A stretch of 64,000 bases of DNA from Cervus elaphus (GCF_910594005.1 NC_057848.1:47261616-47325615); one strand, 5' to 3'; counted from the stretch's first letter, positions 32,199 to 44,808 are shown. The notes: generated by a model from the sequence alone, not told the origin. Program-made: numbers and translations.

Positions 32199-33888
32199 CA
32201 TCCCCATTTTAATGGTGAGGAGATGGAGACTGAGAGAGGCCTCAAGGTTTCTTTGCAAGGTAGTGTTTGAGTGGTGCCTGACTGCAATCCCAGATATCAG
32301 GCTATCTTTCCACTTCTTAAAGTTTCTAGTAGCCCACCCTGCTGTCTCCCTTGCTTTTGGGAGAAAGGAGAGAAGTTTGGTTGCTAGGAAGGGAGGCACC
32401 ACAGCTGGCGTGATGTGTTGTCATGGAGTTGCAGTGGATATAGGTGTTGACAGCATTAGTAGCTTCTGTGGGTTATCTTACGTCTCACTTATTTTTTTTT
32501 TCTTTAGCTTCTCCTTTCTAGCCCAGTGCTTCTCTTTTCCCTGGAGTTAGAAAGTCCCTACAGCAACACCCCCCACCCCCACCGCCCTCTGCCAAACTGG
32601 CCAAGGTCCAGCGAGGACAACATAGACACAGAAATCAGGGAATGTTCTGCAGTGCCTTGTTTTCTAATCTAGTTTAAAAAATTACTTATTATTTTCTTTC
32701 TTCTTTGTTTTTAAATTATTCCTTCCTTCATTCTTTCATCTTTTTTTTTTTTTTACAAACCCTTGTGTTTTTTACAAATCCTTTTTACAAACCCTTATTG
32801 AAAGGGCTGACTTTCAATAGATCACAGTGAGGGAGCTGCCCTGCTACGTATGAAATCCTGACCCAGAAACAGGTAGTCTGCGAATGGTTTAGCACCAGGA
32901 TTTTCATGCAGTGCAGTGCATGATGGGCCGGGGTGGGGGCATCTTTTCCGCTGCACCCCATGTCCCAGGGCAAAGTGCACTGCCTTGTCTTCTAACTTCC
33001 TGAGCTAGGTGTCCGGCATGCCTTGCTGACTGCTGATGCTTACGGGGATTAAACCATCCTTTCTGGACCATGGGGTGCCTGAAATGGAGGGTTAACAAAT
33101 TTGAGCTTTATCTTGTAGGCAGAGGTTAGCCATGAAATGGTGAATGTGCCGGGAGTTAGAAGGAAACCCTGGGGGAAAGTTGTGCCCTGGGATGATGTTG
33201 TAGAAAGAAAAGTAGGAAGTAGGAGCAGCTTTGCAGTGTAAACAATGTGAAGGCATCACCTCAGAGGTGTGATCCAAGGGAGATTGTGCCAATTCATCAC
33301 AATAGCTGGCTCCCCACCTTCCAGCAAATGGTTATGAAGAGCTGGTCACAGCTCTCAAGTGTGCTGTACTTATCTGTTTACTTGTCTGCCTTCCCTGCTT
33401 TTCTATGAATTTTGAGAGCAAAGGGGCCTAGTTTTATTCCCCAGTTTCCTAGCATATGGCAAGAGCTGGAGTAAATGCTTGTTTGAATGATGGGAATTTC
33501 ATAACTTTGCTCACAGATACAGCAAACAAATGCCCACCAAGGACTGTCAATCCTTAGCAGAGTCTTTCCTGATTATATATTAGGCACCTGGGTGGAGCCA
33601 CCGGGGTCCTGTTTAATGGAGTGAAGCAGGCCTTGACTAGCTAGAGAATAGTTGGCTACGTGGAGTCCTGGTGCCTGGCAGAGGTAGTTTTTTCCCTTAA
33701 GGACCTGTTAGCAGTTATTCTGAGGCTTGTTAAAATGGAAAGAAGACTTTCTTCAAGACTATTGCAACACGGGAGAGAGACTGAACTCAATTCTTAATAT
33801 AACAAAGATAAGAGGGTATTTATAGCTAATGAGCAGGGTGAGGGGGGTAAGTGGATGCAAAATTACTAGGAGGAATTTGATTAGATGT
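32199..33888. other. Unassigned DNA, 1.7 kb
   Basis: No gene or clear repeat. C-rich stretch near 32568-32585, poly-T near 32740-32752. Two copies of aaacccttgtg/tttttacaaa at 32756-32795 form a short local duplication. Confidence 0.4.
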
Positions 33889-34256
33889 TGCTATGGTCTG
33901 AATGTTTGTGCCTCCCCCATTCATATGTTGAAACCCTAATCCCCATTGTAATAGTATCTGGAGGTGGGGCCTTTGTGAGGTGATTAGGTTTAGATGAGGT
34001 CTTGAGGATGAGGCCCTCAAGATGGGAGTAGTGTCCTTATAAGAAGAGGAAGAGAGGCCAGAGCACCTTCCACCCCTCTCCCACATGCAGTGAGAAGAAG
34101 AATGTCTGCAAGCCAGGAAGAGGGTTTTCATCAGAATCTGAATCTGGCAACCTCTTGATCTTGGACTTTCCAGCCTCCAAAACTGTAAGAAATAAATGTT
34201 GTTTAATCTACCCAGTTGGTAGTAGCTTGTTACAGCAGCCCTAGCTGACAAAGACA
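33889..34256 (+). mobile_element. MaLR (MST/MLT1-type) solo LTR
   Basis: tgctatggtctgaatgtttg start, aaccctaatccccattg, ttataagaagaggaagag, gtaagaaataaatgttg (poly(A) signal AATAAA), ending gctgacaaagaca. Full-length, no internal region beside it, so a recombination-derived solo LTR. Confidence 0.88.
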
Positions 34257-34265
34257 AAATATTTA

Positions 34266-34470
34266 AAGTGAAAGTCGCTCAGTCGTGTCGACTCTTTGGG
34301 ACCCCATGGACCAATACCCGCCAGGCTCCTCTGTCTATGGGATTTCCCAGGCAAGAATACTGGAGGTGGGTAGCCATTTCCTTCTGCAGGGATCTTCCTG
34401 ACCCAGGGATTGAATCTGAGTTTCCTGCATTGCAGGCAGATTCTTTACCATCTGAGCCACCAGGGAAGCT
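34266..34470 (-). mobile_element. Bov-tA SINE
   Basis: agtgaaagtcgctcagtcg, gccaggctcctctgtctat, gcagattctttaccatctg, agccaccagggaagc. Confidence 0.95.
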
Positions 34471-35357
34471 AAGGCAGACTAAAGGTGAGGGAATTCTTGA
34501 TAAACTGGCTTAATAACAGGATTATTATTAAGGGAAGCCAAAGACACAGAAATCCAAGATGAGGGATAAAGAACTTGATTAGATATCAGGGTGATCATAT
34601 ATCTCAGGTGAGGGGGATATTACCCTAAACTGACTTAGGATTCTCTGCAGGCCAAGGACAGGGCTGAAAAGGAGGCCTAGCTGAAAATAGGGCTTAGAGG
34701 AGCCTGACTAAATTTTGGTCAAGGAGGGAGTCTCTTTCAGGCCTAGTCTGCTGGGGCATAGTTTTGTTCCTTATGTCCGGCATCTGCCACACCACTGTGA
34801 CCTTCATTTGCCCAGGCAAATTTTGCACAGACAGGCATACTTGGTGAAACCTAAGCTGAAGCTAATGGTAGTTGGGTGGAGCCGTCCATTAGAATCACCC
34901 GGGGAGCAGCTTTATCCATACCTGTGCTGGGCCGCCTATCTACTAAATCTGAATTGATGTGGAGATGAGGCGGCTATTTAAGAAGGTTTCCTGGTGACTC
35001 TCGTTATTAGTCAGGTTGGGGACCCAGGGGTTTACACTATGGATTGACCAAGAGAGTGATGGAAAGGGAATGGGAACTGACTGATGGAAAAGGGGAGGAG
35101 ACATGGAGAAGATGGGTGCTGGAGGGGACCCGATGTCTACTTTGCTGTCTTTCCCCATAGACATGGGTTCGCTCCACATTTGCAGGGTGCCAGAACTTGT
35201 ATACTCAGCTAAATAGCAAAGTAACTGAATAAATAGTGTTTGTAGGTCTGCCGCTTTTGCTTCTCAGGACTTTTTTTTTTTTTTTTAACCTCTTTACAGC
35301 CTCTGTTCCCTCTCTGACATCTGGGACCCTCACCTTCTCTCTACTCTCTTCTTTCTT
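34471..35357. other. Unassigned DNA
   Basis: No repeat or exon seen; a 16-base T run at 35271-35286. Confidence 0.4.
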
Positions 35358-35480
35358 TTTTTTTGGAGGATAATTGCCTTACAATGTTGTGTTAGTTTTT
35401 GCTGTACAACAGTGGTGAATCTGCTCTGTGTATAGATATATCCCCTCCCTCTTGGCTCTCCCTGCTTCCCACTCCACTTC
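35358..35480 (-). mobile_element. L1 3'-end fragment, antisense
   Basis: tttggaggataattgcctta, tagtttttgctgtacaacag, tatatcccctccctcttgg: antisense L1 3' end. Confidence 0.8.
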
Positions 35481-35616
35481 TTTTTGAAAGAGGCTGCTCT
35501 CTAAGCTGTGTACTTCTGATGAGGCAAATTGGCAATTTTTTTAAAGGGGACAGATCCAAAAGTTAAAGAACTGGATGTACCAAAGTAGGAAAGTCACACC
35601 AGTGGCAAGGTTTTCT

Positions 35617-35648
35617 CTGTGTGTGTGTGTGTGTGTTTGTGTGTGTGC
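35617..35648. repeat. (GT)n microsatellite
   Basis: About 15 GT units with a TTT interruption. Confidence 0.95.
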
Positions 35649-37534
35649 AGAGGTAGAGAAGAAAGATTCTCTAGGACCCTAACCACTGACATAGAGGTAG
35701 CTGCCTTCTTTGCCTGTCCCTCACATCGGGACAGACACTTTGTGCCCTAGATTCCTAGGACCTTTTGGGAGCTACCAGGCACATGTCTACCTTTTACCTA
35801 AAAGAACAGAAAAGTGAAAGGTTTAAAGCTAAATCCTGATTCTCAGGTAAGATGCAACCCTTACTGAAACAGCACTATGTCAGCAGAACACGCTGTCATT
35901 GGTTCATTATTAAGCGGGGTCAGGACATTATTTCTGGCAGCTTCTGAAAGCCACAGCCTGTTAGAAAAAAGTCTTCTTCCTGACGGTTGAATACCACTTG
36001 CTCTAGCTCGCCTCTTCTCTAGGGCGCACGCGCTCTCTTTCTCTGTTTTCTTGGGCCTTCTTTTAAAATGCTAATTAAATTTGTTTGATCTCTGCTGCCC
36101 CCCCCCCCCACCCCCAGCTAATTTTGGAGATCAAGAAAGGAAGTTTGATATCTATAAAAGATGTGCCTGTCTTTCCACCTGAGCTACCTTTGTATTTCAT
36201 TCCGTTTTATTACAGGAAATTGTGCTGGGGCCCTAAACACTAACATACATAACACTGATTGTATTCTGCATAACAAATTGGATTAGGATAATTACCACAC
36301 AGATGTTAAAAAACGCTGAATGCAAATCAATGCAATTAGTCATGACTTAATATACTATAATTCACACATTGGAATGTCTTATTGTGATTATACTATTTTA
36401 GAACAAAATGCTTTAACAAAAAAAGAGGAAGAATTCTTTTGCTCTGGTGCTGCACGTGCTCTGAACGAGAAATTGTTTTAGGCTAATTTGGAATTTCACT
36501 ACTCAGAATTCTTATTAACTAATCAGATCCTTCAATTTCTCTTGCCCCCTTTTATACAGAGAAAGCTGCTTCTTTAGCAAGACAATTTCATGCACAATTC
36601 AACTTGAATGCCACCATTAGGAACAAAGGAATTTGCACACGGGTGCTTTTGACGAACATGGCTTTACAAAAGCAAGACTTGGGTGGTGGGGGCAGGGCCC
36701 CCCTACTGATAGCCGGGACCCTGAAACAAAGCAGACAAAAAGTAAGCAGTTGGAATGAATCGAGTTAGCCAGCAAAAAGGCAGACCTGTCACAAGGGCAG
36801 CAGGCTCACAGCTGCCACAATGGGCTCTGCAGCTTGTGCCTAGCTAAGGGGACCGTGGGGGCTGGAGTCCAGTCCAGGATCCATGCCCCAAGCTGCACAG
36901 CCAGGTGATCCAAGGAAAGTATTCCTGTTTCTAATTCACACAAAGGTGCCTTATGGGTACAAGGCAGGAGTCTGGTCAAAGAGAGGGGGGGAAAGTACAG
37001 TTCTCATTGCCAGAAACTACAGAAGCTGAGATCTCAGGAGTCTGAGCTGAACTTGAATATAATATCTAATTTTTCTGGTTTATCCTACAGTCCCCCCTCC
37101 CCCCGCCCCACCATTTAAAATTCCCTGGGATCTAAGTTTTACACGCTGGAGTGCTTGCTCTTTGTGATTGCTACCTGATTCATGTCAAATTTTTGCACAT
37201 CCCCCTGAACTGGGGAACCCTGGAGGGTGTGTGTAGAGGGAATCGTTTTCCCTCTCTTCTTCTGGGTTCTTGGCTGAGAAACCCCCTCCCTGTAATCAAA
37301 ACAGATTAACAAGAGAAAAACAAGTTTAATAACATGTGTGCCTCTTGTATACATGGGAGAGACCAGGAAAACCGAGTTACTCCTCGAAATGGCCCAAGCC
37401 ACCACCTTAAATATCATCTCCAGCCAAAGACAAAAGATGGTGTGGGCAGGTGGCCGGTTATGGGAGTCTATCAGAAAAAGCACAGAGACAAGGGCAGGCA
37501 TGGTTGTTATGCAGATATAGGTCTTTGTCCTCTC
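35649..37534. other. Long repeat-free tract
   Basis: Close to 1.9 kb without an interspersed repeat that I recognise, the longest such stretch here. Contains a 12-C run (36098-36109), the AT-rich motif-dense block at 36180-36680, and C-rich runs at 37092-37107. No exon supported. Confidence 0.5.
36180..36680. promoter_or_regulatory. Candidate conserved non-coding element
   Basis: No frame and no repeat, but dense in homeodomain words (ggattaggataattacc, caattagtcatgac, ttaactaatcag, ggctaatttgg), an octamer-like atgcaaatcaatgcaa, and an E-box gcacgtgc. Composition and repeat exclusion resemble vertebrate developmental enhancers. This is inference; no alignment was possible. Confidence 0.33.
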
Positions 37535-37727
37535 CCTTGTGGCTCAGCAGTTAACGAATCCGCCTGCAATGCAGGAGACCTGGGTTCCATCCCTGGGTTG
37601 GGAAGATCCCCTGGAGAAGGGAAAGGCCAGCCACTCTAGTATTCTGGCCTGGAGAATTCCATGGACTATACAGTCCATGGGGTTGAAAAGAGTCGGACAC
37701 GACGGAGTGGCTTTCACTTCACTTCTC
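37535..37727 (+). mobile_element. Bov-tA SINE, deletion subfamily
   Basis: ttgtggctcagcagttaacg, tgggttccatccctgggttg, attccatggactatacagtc, gagtcggacacgacgg. The body between the two 'ccatgg' copies is replaced by ctatac, making a hairpin; the same variant recurs at 63859-64000. Confidence 0.93.
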
Positions 37728-37856
37728 CATTGATAAGAGTTTCTAGAGATTTTTGTCATCCTTTCCTTCCAGGTAGAGAGAGGGAGACGCCTTTATAAAT
37801 GGAGATTTCCCTTATAAATGTAAACAGCTCTTACAAATGGTACCTTCTGCTCAGTT

Positions 37857-38064
37857 GGGGCTTCCCTGGTGCTTCAGACAGTAAAGAATCTGCCTGCAAT
37901 GCCGGAAATCTGGGTTTGATCCCTGGATTGGGAAGATCCCCTGGGGAAGGAAATGGCAATCCACTCCAGTATTCTTTCCTGGGAAATTCCATGCACAGGG
38001 GAGCCTGGTGGGCTACAGTCCATGGGGTTGCAAAGAGTTGGACACAGCTGAACTACTAACACTT
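37857..38064 (+). mobile_element. Bov-tA SINE with exact TSD
   Basis: ggggcttccctggtgcttc, tctgggtttgatccctgg, gtgggctacagtccatggg. Exact 12-bp duplication ttctgctcagtt at 37845-37856 and 38065-38076. Confidence 0.96.
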
Positions 38065-38076
38065 TTCTGCTCAGTT

Positions 38077-38588
38077 TCCAGAGCTTTCACAGCATCTGCA
38101 GTTTAATAATCAGCCTAAAATAATCCTTGTGCCAAAAGGTATATTTTAGGGTGACAAATTGTGCTCTTCTTCAAGGGCTAGGCTTGTGCCATCATCATCC
38201 TGTCTGAAGCCTCCCCATCTAGAGTTACCAAATTTAGCGAATAAAAATGTCAGGTGAGTGTATGCTCCTCGATTCTTTGTCTTGTCACAACAAAAATTTG
38301 GAGTGATGGACATTAAAGCCCCCTCGGTGGCGTTTTTTGGCCATTTTGGACTCCTTTTTCCTACTCTAACAACCTAACAAAAACATACAATGCTCAGTTA
38401 ATTTGAATTCCAGGTATACAACAAATGCTTTTATAAACACATAATAAACATATCCCATGCAATATTTTGGACATATTTATACTAAAATTAGTGTTGTTTA
38501 CCTGATATTCAACTTTAACTTGGTGTTCTGGGTTTTATCTGGCAATGCCACCCTAGTACAGAGCTTGTGGATGAAAATAGATCTAGGC
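38077..38588. other. Unassigned DNA
   Basis: No repeat or exon supported. Confidence 0.4.
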
Positions 38589-38773
38589 CAGTGGTTATCA
38601 CATTTGAGTGTGCCCAGAATCACCTGGAGGTGATTAAGACCCAGACTTCTGGTTCCCGCCCCTGGAGTTTTGGATTCAGTAAGTCTGGAGAGGTGCCTCC
38701 CAATTAGAATTTCTAACAAATTCCCAGGTGACTAGATACTGCTGAACTGGGACCTTCATTTCAGGAACCACTG
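38589..38773. mobile_element. Non-autonomous hAT-Charlie element
   Basis: Inverted ends cagtggttatcacatttgag and tcaggaaccactg; inner cagaatcacctggagg and ttcccaggtgac segments are typical of the family. Same family as 44590-44808, opposite preservation. Confidence 0.8.
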
Positions 38774-39694
38774 CTCGAACACAACCTCAGTAAGTACATC
38801 CAATGGGGATAAAGCTCTTGTTGCCAAGTTGATAATAAGGAAGCAGAAAGTTTTGCAGATTGCTTGCAGCAGGGGTTGGAGGCTTCCTGGCAGTGCTCCT
38901 TCAAGGAGAAGGTAGTCCCCATGCTGCTCTCAGCTACCTCCATGCATAATCCCTCTGGACCATGTTAGGTTGATGATAAGCAAAATTGTCGTTTGGATTT
39001 GTTGCTGCCAGTCTTGTTTGTACCTATGTCGACTTTAAAAACCTGTCCCTCCATCCCTTCCTCTTGGTGCCATTGTTTTTCCAGTCTCTAAACCAGGGAT
39101 GCAAAGACGTTGATTCACTTGTAGGCTTTCTTCCTTTCTTTGGAGCAAGTCACCAGAATGGCCCTTTAGTTACAAAAATAGAGATGACTACATGCTCATC
39201 ATTATAGGATACTGATACTTGTTAGGATGGAATGGGGGAGATTTGTATAAGGAGTAGCGGGGCTTCTAGTTGATACTGAGATCCTGACCCTTTCTATTTG
39301 AGACCCAGAGTTGTTGTAACATAGTCAGGATGCACGAGGATGGCCTTGGCCCATTCTAGGGGTTGGTAAAGGGCCACAAAGCCCCAGAGACAAAAAGTAC
39401 CATGAGGCTAGAAGGAGACAGATCCAGGTGGCTGGCCTCTGCACTGGGATGGTGGGGGGGCCTTATGGGACTAGGGGGGTTGGGAGACACTTCTGACAAG
39501 TCTTTGAAGACAGTGATACCAAAATCTGCCTCAATGAAGCCCCTGCTGGGGACAAGGTTAAGCCACAAGCAAAGATCAATGTGTATGAAAGAGCTGGAGA
39601 GCTGCAGCCTACTTTATCCAGAAACATAGGTCTGGGTCAACCACATCCCATCGTCCTTATGGGACATAACTGGCCTAGCAGTCAAGATCATATA
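38774..39694. other. Unassigned DNA
   Basis: G-rich run near 39450-39482. Frame 39363-39629 (88 codons) lacks recognised features. Confidence 0.4.
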
Positions 39695-40029
39695 CAGTCA
39701 TCCCTCCATATCTGTGGGGGATTGATTCCAGGACTCCCATGGATACAAAAATCTCAGATGCTCAAGTTCTTTATATAAAATGACATAGTATTTGCATATA
39801 TCCTATGCACATCCTCCCCTATACTTTAAATCATCTCTTGATTACTTACGACACCTAATACAATGTAAATGCTAGTAAATACAATGTAAATGCTATGTAA
39901 ATAGTTGTTGAAGCATAGCAAATTCAAGGTTTAGTGTTTGGTACTTTCTGGAGTTTTTTTTCAAACATTTTCACTACGTGGTTGTTTGAATGTGCAGATG
40001 TGAAACTCGCTGATACAAAGGGCCAACTG
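39695..40029 (+). mobile_element. MER2-type Tigger DNA transposon
   Basis: cagtcatccctccatatctg start, gattccaggactccc, tatttgcatatatcctatgc, actttaaatcatctcttg, ending gggccaactg, with inverted ends and a TA at 39693-39694. Two copies of tacaatgtaaatgcta (around 39859 and 39879) are a local duplication. Confidence 0.92.
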
Positions 40030-40309
40030 TTGTGGTTTCTGGGAGGGTGTCTGGTACCTTGTGTTCTAAGGGACCCCAAGATAAAACCTGACTTTCCTGT
40101 CAGCATGGGCATAGAAAAATTCAGTCATAATAATTTGGACATTGAAGGAAATGTTAAAATTTGTATTTTGAGTTGGTGAAGCAGCAGGTACTTATTATGC
40201 ATATAATATATATGTTGTCTCCTCTCTCCCTTGCTCTCATGGAAGACACTGTTACTTTATCACCGCCCTCTTTCTCATTGAGCCTGGGCATGCCTTTTGT
40301 ATCCTTCTG

Positions 40310-40960
40310 TCATTAGTCAGGGCATTCTTGGTTGCAAGTGACAGAAAAATTTAAATCCTTATCTAACACTTATTATGTGCCAAGCAGGGTCCTAAAGGCT
40401 TTATAAATTTTCAAATGCACAGACTCTTTTAAATGAACCATAGAAGGTAGAGTTATTATTTCAATTTTACAGGTTAAGCAAAAAGGGGATTTTTTTTTTA
40501 GTATGGATTCAGGTGTGTCTCACAGAACCCAAGTGAACTTCAGAGATGTACCAGGACTATGGGATAAATACCATCTGGAGTCTTTCTACCACTTGTTTCT
40601 GTACGTCTTTGTGCTGCGTTCATTTTTCCCTGTTACATTAGATCAGCTTTCTCTTTCTAGTCCATATGGAGGAAAATATGGTGGCTAATACCACCCAAGT
40701 TTTACATGTTTTGGATCTGACCATCCAGAGAGAGAAACTGATCTCTCAGTTCACAAACGTCCTTAAAGGGAATTGACTAGCTCAATTTGATTAGGTGTCC
40801 AGCCAGGGATCCAGTCTCCTGGGGATAAATTTTGCTAAGCAAATGTAACTCATAAAAGAGGGATTTACAAAACCATAGAGAAAGGGCTGCAAGTCCTATT
40901 GTAGGAAGAGGTAGTTCCTACTGATACCGTGTAAACAGAGGAAGGGAATGCAAAAGTCCT
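40310..40960. repeat. Ancient mammalian repeat, family uncertain, with MIR inside
   Basis: gggcattcttggttgcaag followed by tgacagaaa, later gatcagctttctctttctag and gggaattgactagctcaatt, recalls a dispersed mammalian repeat that also starts at 44188 (gctgcaagtaacagaaaac). I cannot name it. Confidence 0.35.
40358..40490 (-). repeat. MIR SINE fragment
   Basis: aacacttattatgtgccaag, tcctaaaggctttataa, ttcaattttacaggttaag: antisense MIR. Confidence 0.65.
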
Positions 40961-42125
40961 TGAATATTGGGAAGACAACAGCTGTCCACAAAACCTTAAC
41001 CCACCATTCCGTCTGTCCTCTACCAAGTGATCAGAAGTGATACATGGTGTTCTTTGTCATCTCTGCTCTGACCTCCTCCCTCTGGTACAGGTAATGCATG
41101 CGGTGGCCTCATTTATACTCATTGCATTGATCTAAAGGGAGGACCCTCGTGTCTGTCCCAAGTTGCCCCTGCTCTCTGCCCCCGTGCCCCTTTTCTGTCC
41201 ACGTCGAATATTGCTTGATGTCACCCTGCAAGTGAACTCAGTCGAGTGAATGCACTTCCAGTGAGCTTTTCTTAGACACAGTGACAGAGCTGTTATGGAA
41301 AAGGAAATTACCCCAGATAGCGATATGGCAATTAGAGGAGTGTGGCAGGGTGGATGTGTCAAGAACGTTGGCCTGTCTGGAAATTTAGGCAGGACCTCAT
41401 AGGCTATTAGTTAGGCCCAGAAGCTGAACTTTGTCAAAGATACTTAGAGGTCAGTAATCTCATGGGGATGGCTTCATGCTAACCAAATCTAAATCATAAG
41501 CAATAGAGATCCAAAGCCAGAATTCCAACTTATTCATTTTCAGGGGTACAGATAACTGTTAGATTGGAGTTGGCATGTCAGCCTGTCAGGCCAGTTTTGA
41601 AAGGGAAGCTTAATGCTAGGCGAAGGTTCTTTGGGGCGCGCGGAATGAGACGTAGGGGAATTCCTTGAATTATCTTGAGGGTATCTGCCATCCACCTGTG
41701 CTAGCCCCACCCTAGGAATAGATCAGAGAACAAAAGCTAAACACTCATATTCGTTTATGAGAATGAGTTTTCCTGGACCAGTTGAGCAACAATTGAGAGT
41801 TTCTGGTTCTTTGACTCACCACCTTCTCGATCTCCACACTAACCTCTTCTTTGGTTAACACATTTATCTTCAGCTTCAGTCAAATTATGCAGTATTCACC
41901 TCAAACATGTGTTCTGAGAAAGGAACCTAATTCTGCAGGATGATAACTGATGGTTGCAGCACAAAATTTTTACCAAGTCAACATGCATTAAACTTAAATA
42001 GGTTTCTTTTCCATAGAATTTCTCAGAGCCTTTAGTGAACTAACATGTACTGTGAATTTCTGAAAGAAGGCTAGAGGCCACAAATTTATTTGACCACTTA
42101 CTTGTTATTTTCCCAAAGAAATCAG
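40961..42125. other. Unassigned DNA, 1.2 kb
   Basis: No gene or repeat supported; small CpG cluster ggggcgcgcggaatgagacg at about 41633-41652. Confidence 0.4.
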
Positions 42126-42129
42126 GACG

Positions 42130-42588
42130 GCAAGTATGTCGCTTTCCTACTGTTGCTGGAACAAGTCAGCATAAACTTACGGGCTTCAAATGACACAAAT
42201 CTATAATCTTACAGTTCTATAGTTCAGAAGTCCTGAAATCAAGGTGTCAGCAGGGCTGTCTTCCTTTGGGAGACTCAAGGGGGAGAATCTGCTTGCTTTT
42301 CCAGCTTCTAAAGGCCATCCACATTCCTTCTTCATCTTCAAAGCCATAGCACACCATCTTCAAAGCCCTCCCTTTCCCCCTCTCTACTCTGTCATGACAT
42401 CTTCTGATTCTGATACTCCTGCCTTACTCTTATAAGGACTCTTATGATTCAGGGTAATCTTCTCAAGATGTTTAACTGAATCGCACTTGCAAAATGATTT
42501 TTGCCATGTGACTTAACATGTTCATAAGTTTTGGGGATTAGATATCTTTGCTGGGTGGTGGGGTCATTATTTTACCTAACACAGAAAA
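42130..42588 (-). mobile_element. Ancient LTR-like repeat, antisense, family uncertain
   Basis: tttcctactgttgctgg, atcttacagttctatag, aatcaaggtgtcagcaggg, tttgccatgtgacttaac, ggtcattattttacctaaca: an ERVL/MaLR-class LTR layout, nearly full length. Confidence 0.55.
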
Positions 42589-42771
42589 CAAAGGGAAACT
42601 GGACTATGGTATTAAACATGGTAATATTAGTATAATCATTGTCTTTGAAGACTGTACTAAGGTCACACTTCATTGGATTTGGGGAGTTCCTGGCATTTCT
42701 CAGATGACTGTTTAGAGGTTAGAATAGGCTCATATATATCCCACAGAATTCTCAAAGGGTACTTCTTACCT

Positions 42772-42980
42772 TGCATTTCCCTGGTGGCTCAGCGGTAAAT
42801 AATCTGCCTGCAATGCAGGAGATGCGGATTCGATCCCTGGGTCTGGAAGATCTCCTGGAGAAGAAAATGGCAACACATTCCAGTATTCTTGCCTGGAGAA
42901 TCCCATGGACAGAGGAGCCTGGCGGGCTACAGTCCACTGGGTCGCAAAGGGTCAGACATGGCTTAGTGACTAAACAACAA
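42772..42980 (+). mobile_element. Bov-tA SINE
   Basis: tccctggtggctcagcgg, gcggattcgatccctggg, gcgggctacagtccactggg, gtgactaaacaacaac tail. Flanks cttcttacctt / cttcctaccta are the likely duplication. Confidence 0.95.
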
Positions 42981-44589
42981 CTTCCTACCTATAAGATCTA
43001 ATGCTCTCTTCTTGTGGGGCAGTGGCAAAAGCTCCTGGATGGAAAAAGAGAAAGGGCTTGTGCTCTGCAGAAGGGGACTTTCCCCAAGACTCCTTCCCAG
43101 AAACATGCTGTTCTCAGAGACCAAAGTCATGCAGAGGAATTCCATGGCAATGGGTTCAGGTTACTTGTTTAATCGAAAGTACAGATAACCTATTATTTGA
43201 AATGGAAATTAGGGCTCCAGAATGTCTTGTATGAGAGTGTTACCATGCTGGGAAACCCCCTGTTGACTTGTGAGCAAGAAAGTACGGCTGTGAGCAGGTG
43301 ACCTTTTCATGCCACCCGGACAGGTGCTGTTCTGTGTTTGCAGAAATTGATACCCAAAGTTCTTCACTTTCCTGAAGAGAAAATTTGATCTTTTTTTCTC
43401 CCTCTAAAGATACTTTATTTTTTTTTCTTTCTCTAAAGATATTTTAACACTTAATGATGGTGATAATTTTTTACTTTGATCTAGTTTCTGTTGGGTGTGG
43501 GGTCCCCAGCGCTGATGATGTCACCAGAAACCAAACTGAAGATGAAGTTATTGAGATTCTGTTAAACACTACTTTGACTCCTTAAGCACCTGATTGTGCC
43601 AAAAATTCCATTGCAGAGGATGAGTGACAGATTGTTGAGAAATAATTCCATGTGAGCCTTTGGGTCTGCTTGGGAAAATACATACCAAAAGTTTCTGGGC
43701 ATTTCTTTCTCCCTAAATCTCAATAACCTTTTCTTCACTCCCATGTTTTTCTTCTTGTGCCCACAGACTACCACTAACTTATTCGATTTTGAAATTATTT
43801 TGGCTCCACTGAGCAAGCCCTGTGCTAGTTTTCCTTCTATCCCTTTCACCACACCTCTAGTACTTCTAGTTTTCTCCTTTCTTCATTCTAACTGTGAGTT
43901 CTCCTGAAGACACAGTCATTGGCACTCTCCTATTTATGAGCTCTTTCATCCATCCATCAAACTTTTTAAAAGTATTTATTTATTTATGTTTGGAGTTTTA
44001 AATTGTACTCTGGGGCTACAGAAATGTATTAGATACAATTCTTGTTTTCTGAGAATTCAAACTCAGGAAAGAGACAGACAGGAAGTCAGTGAACACAATA
44101 TAGTGTTACATTTACTATGAAATATATATGAAATCTTTTAATGGAAATCCATGGCAGAGGCATCCATATATGTGTTTTCAAGTGGGATGCTTTCAGCTGC
44201 AAGTAACAGAAAACTCAAGATGATGTAAACCATAAGGACAAATATTATTTCTTATAAAAAGGTATCTAAAGGTAGAGAGGTCCCAGAATTGTTATATTCA
44301 CTAGTTCAAGGACCTCATTAAGAACCTAGGAATTTTCCATCTTTTCATCTGCTATCTTTAGTATATCCCTTTCAGAACTGCAAGATGGTTGTAGCAATTC
44401 CACATATTACATGTAGAAATGATAATGTTCATCCAAAAAAAAGGTGTTTCCTGTAGTGTGTTTAATTTAATGAATAAGAAAAACCTGTCTTCCATGCCGC
44501 CACCTAACTTCCCCTTGGGACCCATCAGCTACAATTACCTAAGTCAGTTACTGACAAAAGGAAATGAAACTACCATGATTGGTTTAGAT
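42981..44589. other. Mostly unassigned DNA
   Basis: Short imperfect duplication ctctaaagatactttat / ctctaaagatattttaac at 43404-43450. 44188-44340 is the 5' part of the same ancient repeat as 40310. No gene. Confidence 0.4.
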
Positions 44590-44808
44590 GAGTGGGTCTC
44601 AACTTTGGCAGCACATAAGAATTACCTTGTAGGGCTTTTTAAAAAAAAAAAAAGAATTACCTTGTAGGGCTTTTTAGAAGCCCATGCCCCAGCACTTCTT
44701 AGAGCAATTAAATCAGAATCCCTGACTGTATGATATGGGCATCAATGGTTTTAAAGTTCCCCAGATGACTCCCCTGTGCAACCAGTGTTGAGAGCCATTC
44801 ACCTAGAC
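44590..44808. mobile_element. Non-autonomous hAT element with internal duplication
   Basis: agtgggtctcaactttggc start and ccagtgttgagagccattc end are inverted termini. A segment gaattaccttgtagggcttt is present twice in tandem (44620 and 44654), separated by an A run. Confidence 0.72.

Noticed and set aside
33826..34257. 143-codon minus-strand frame
   Set aside because: It is the antisense of a MaLR LTR.
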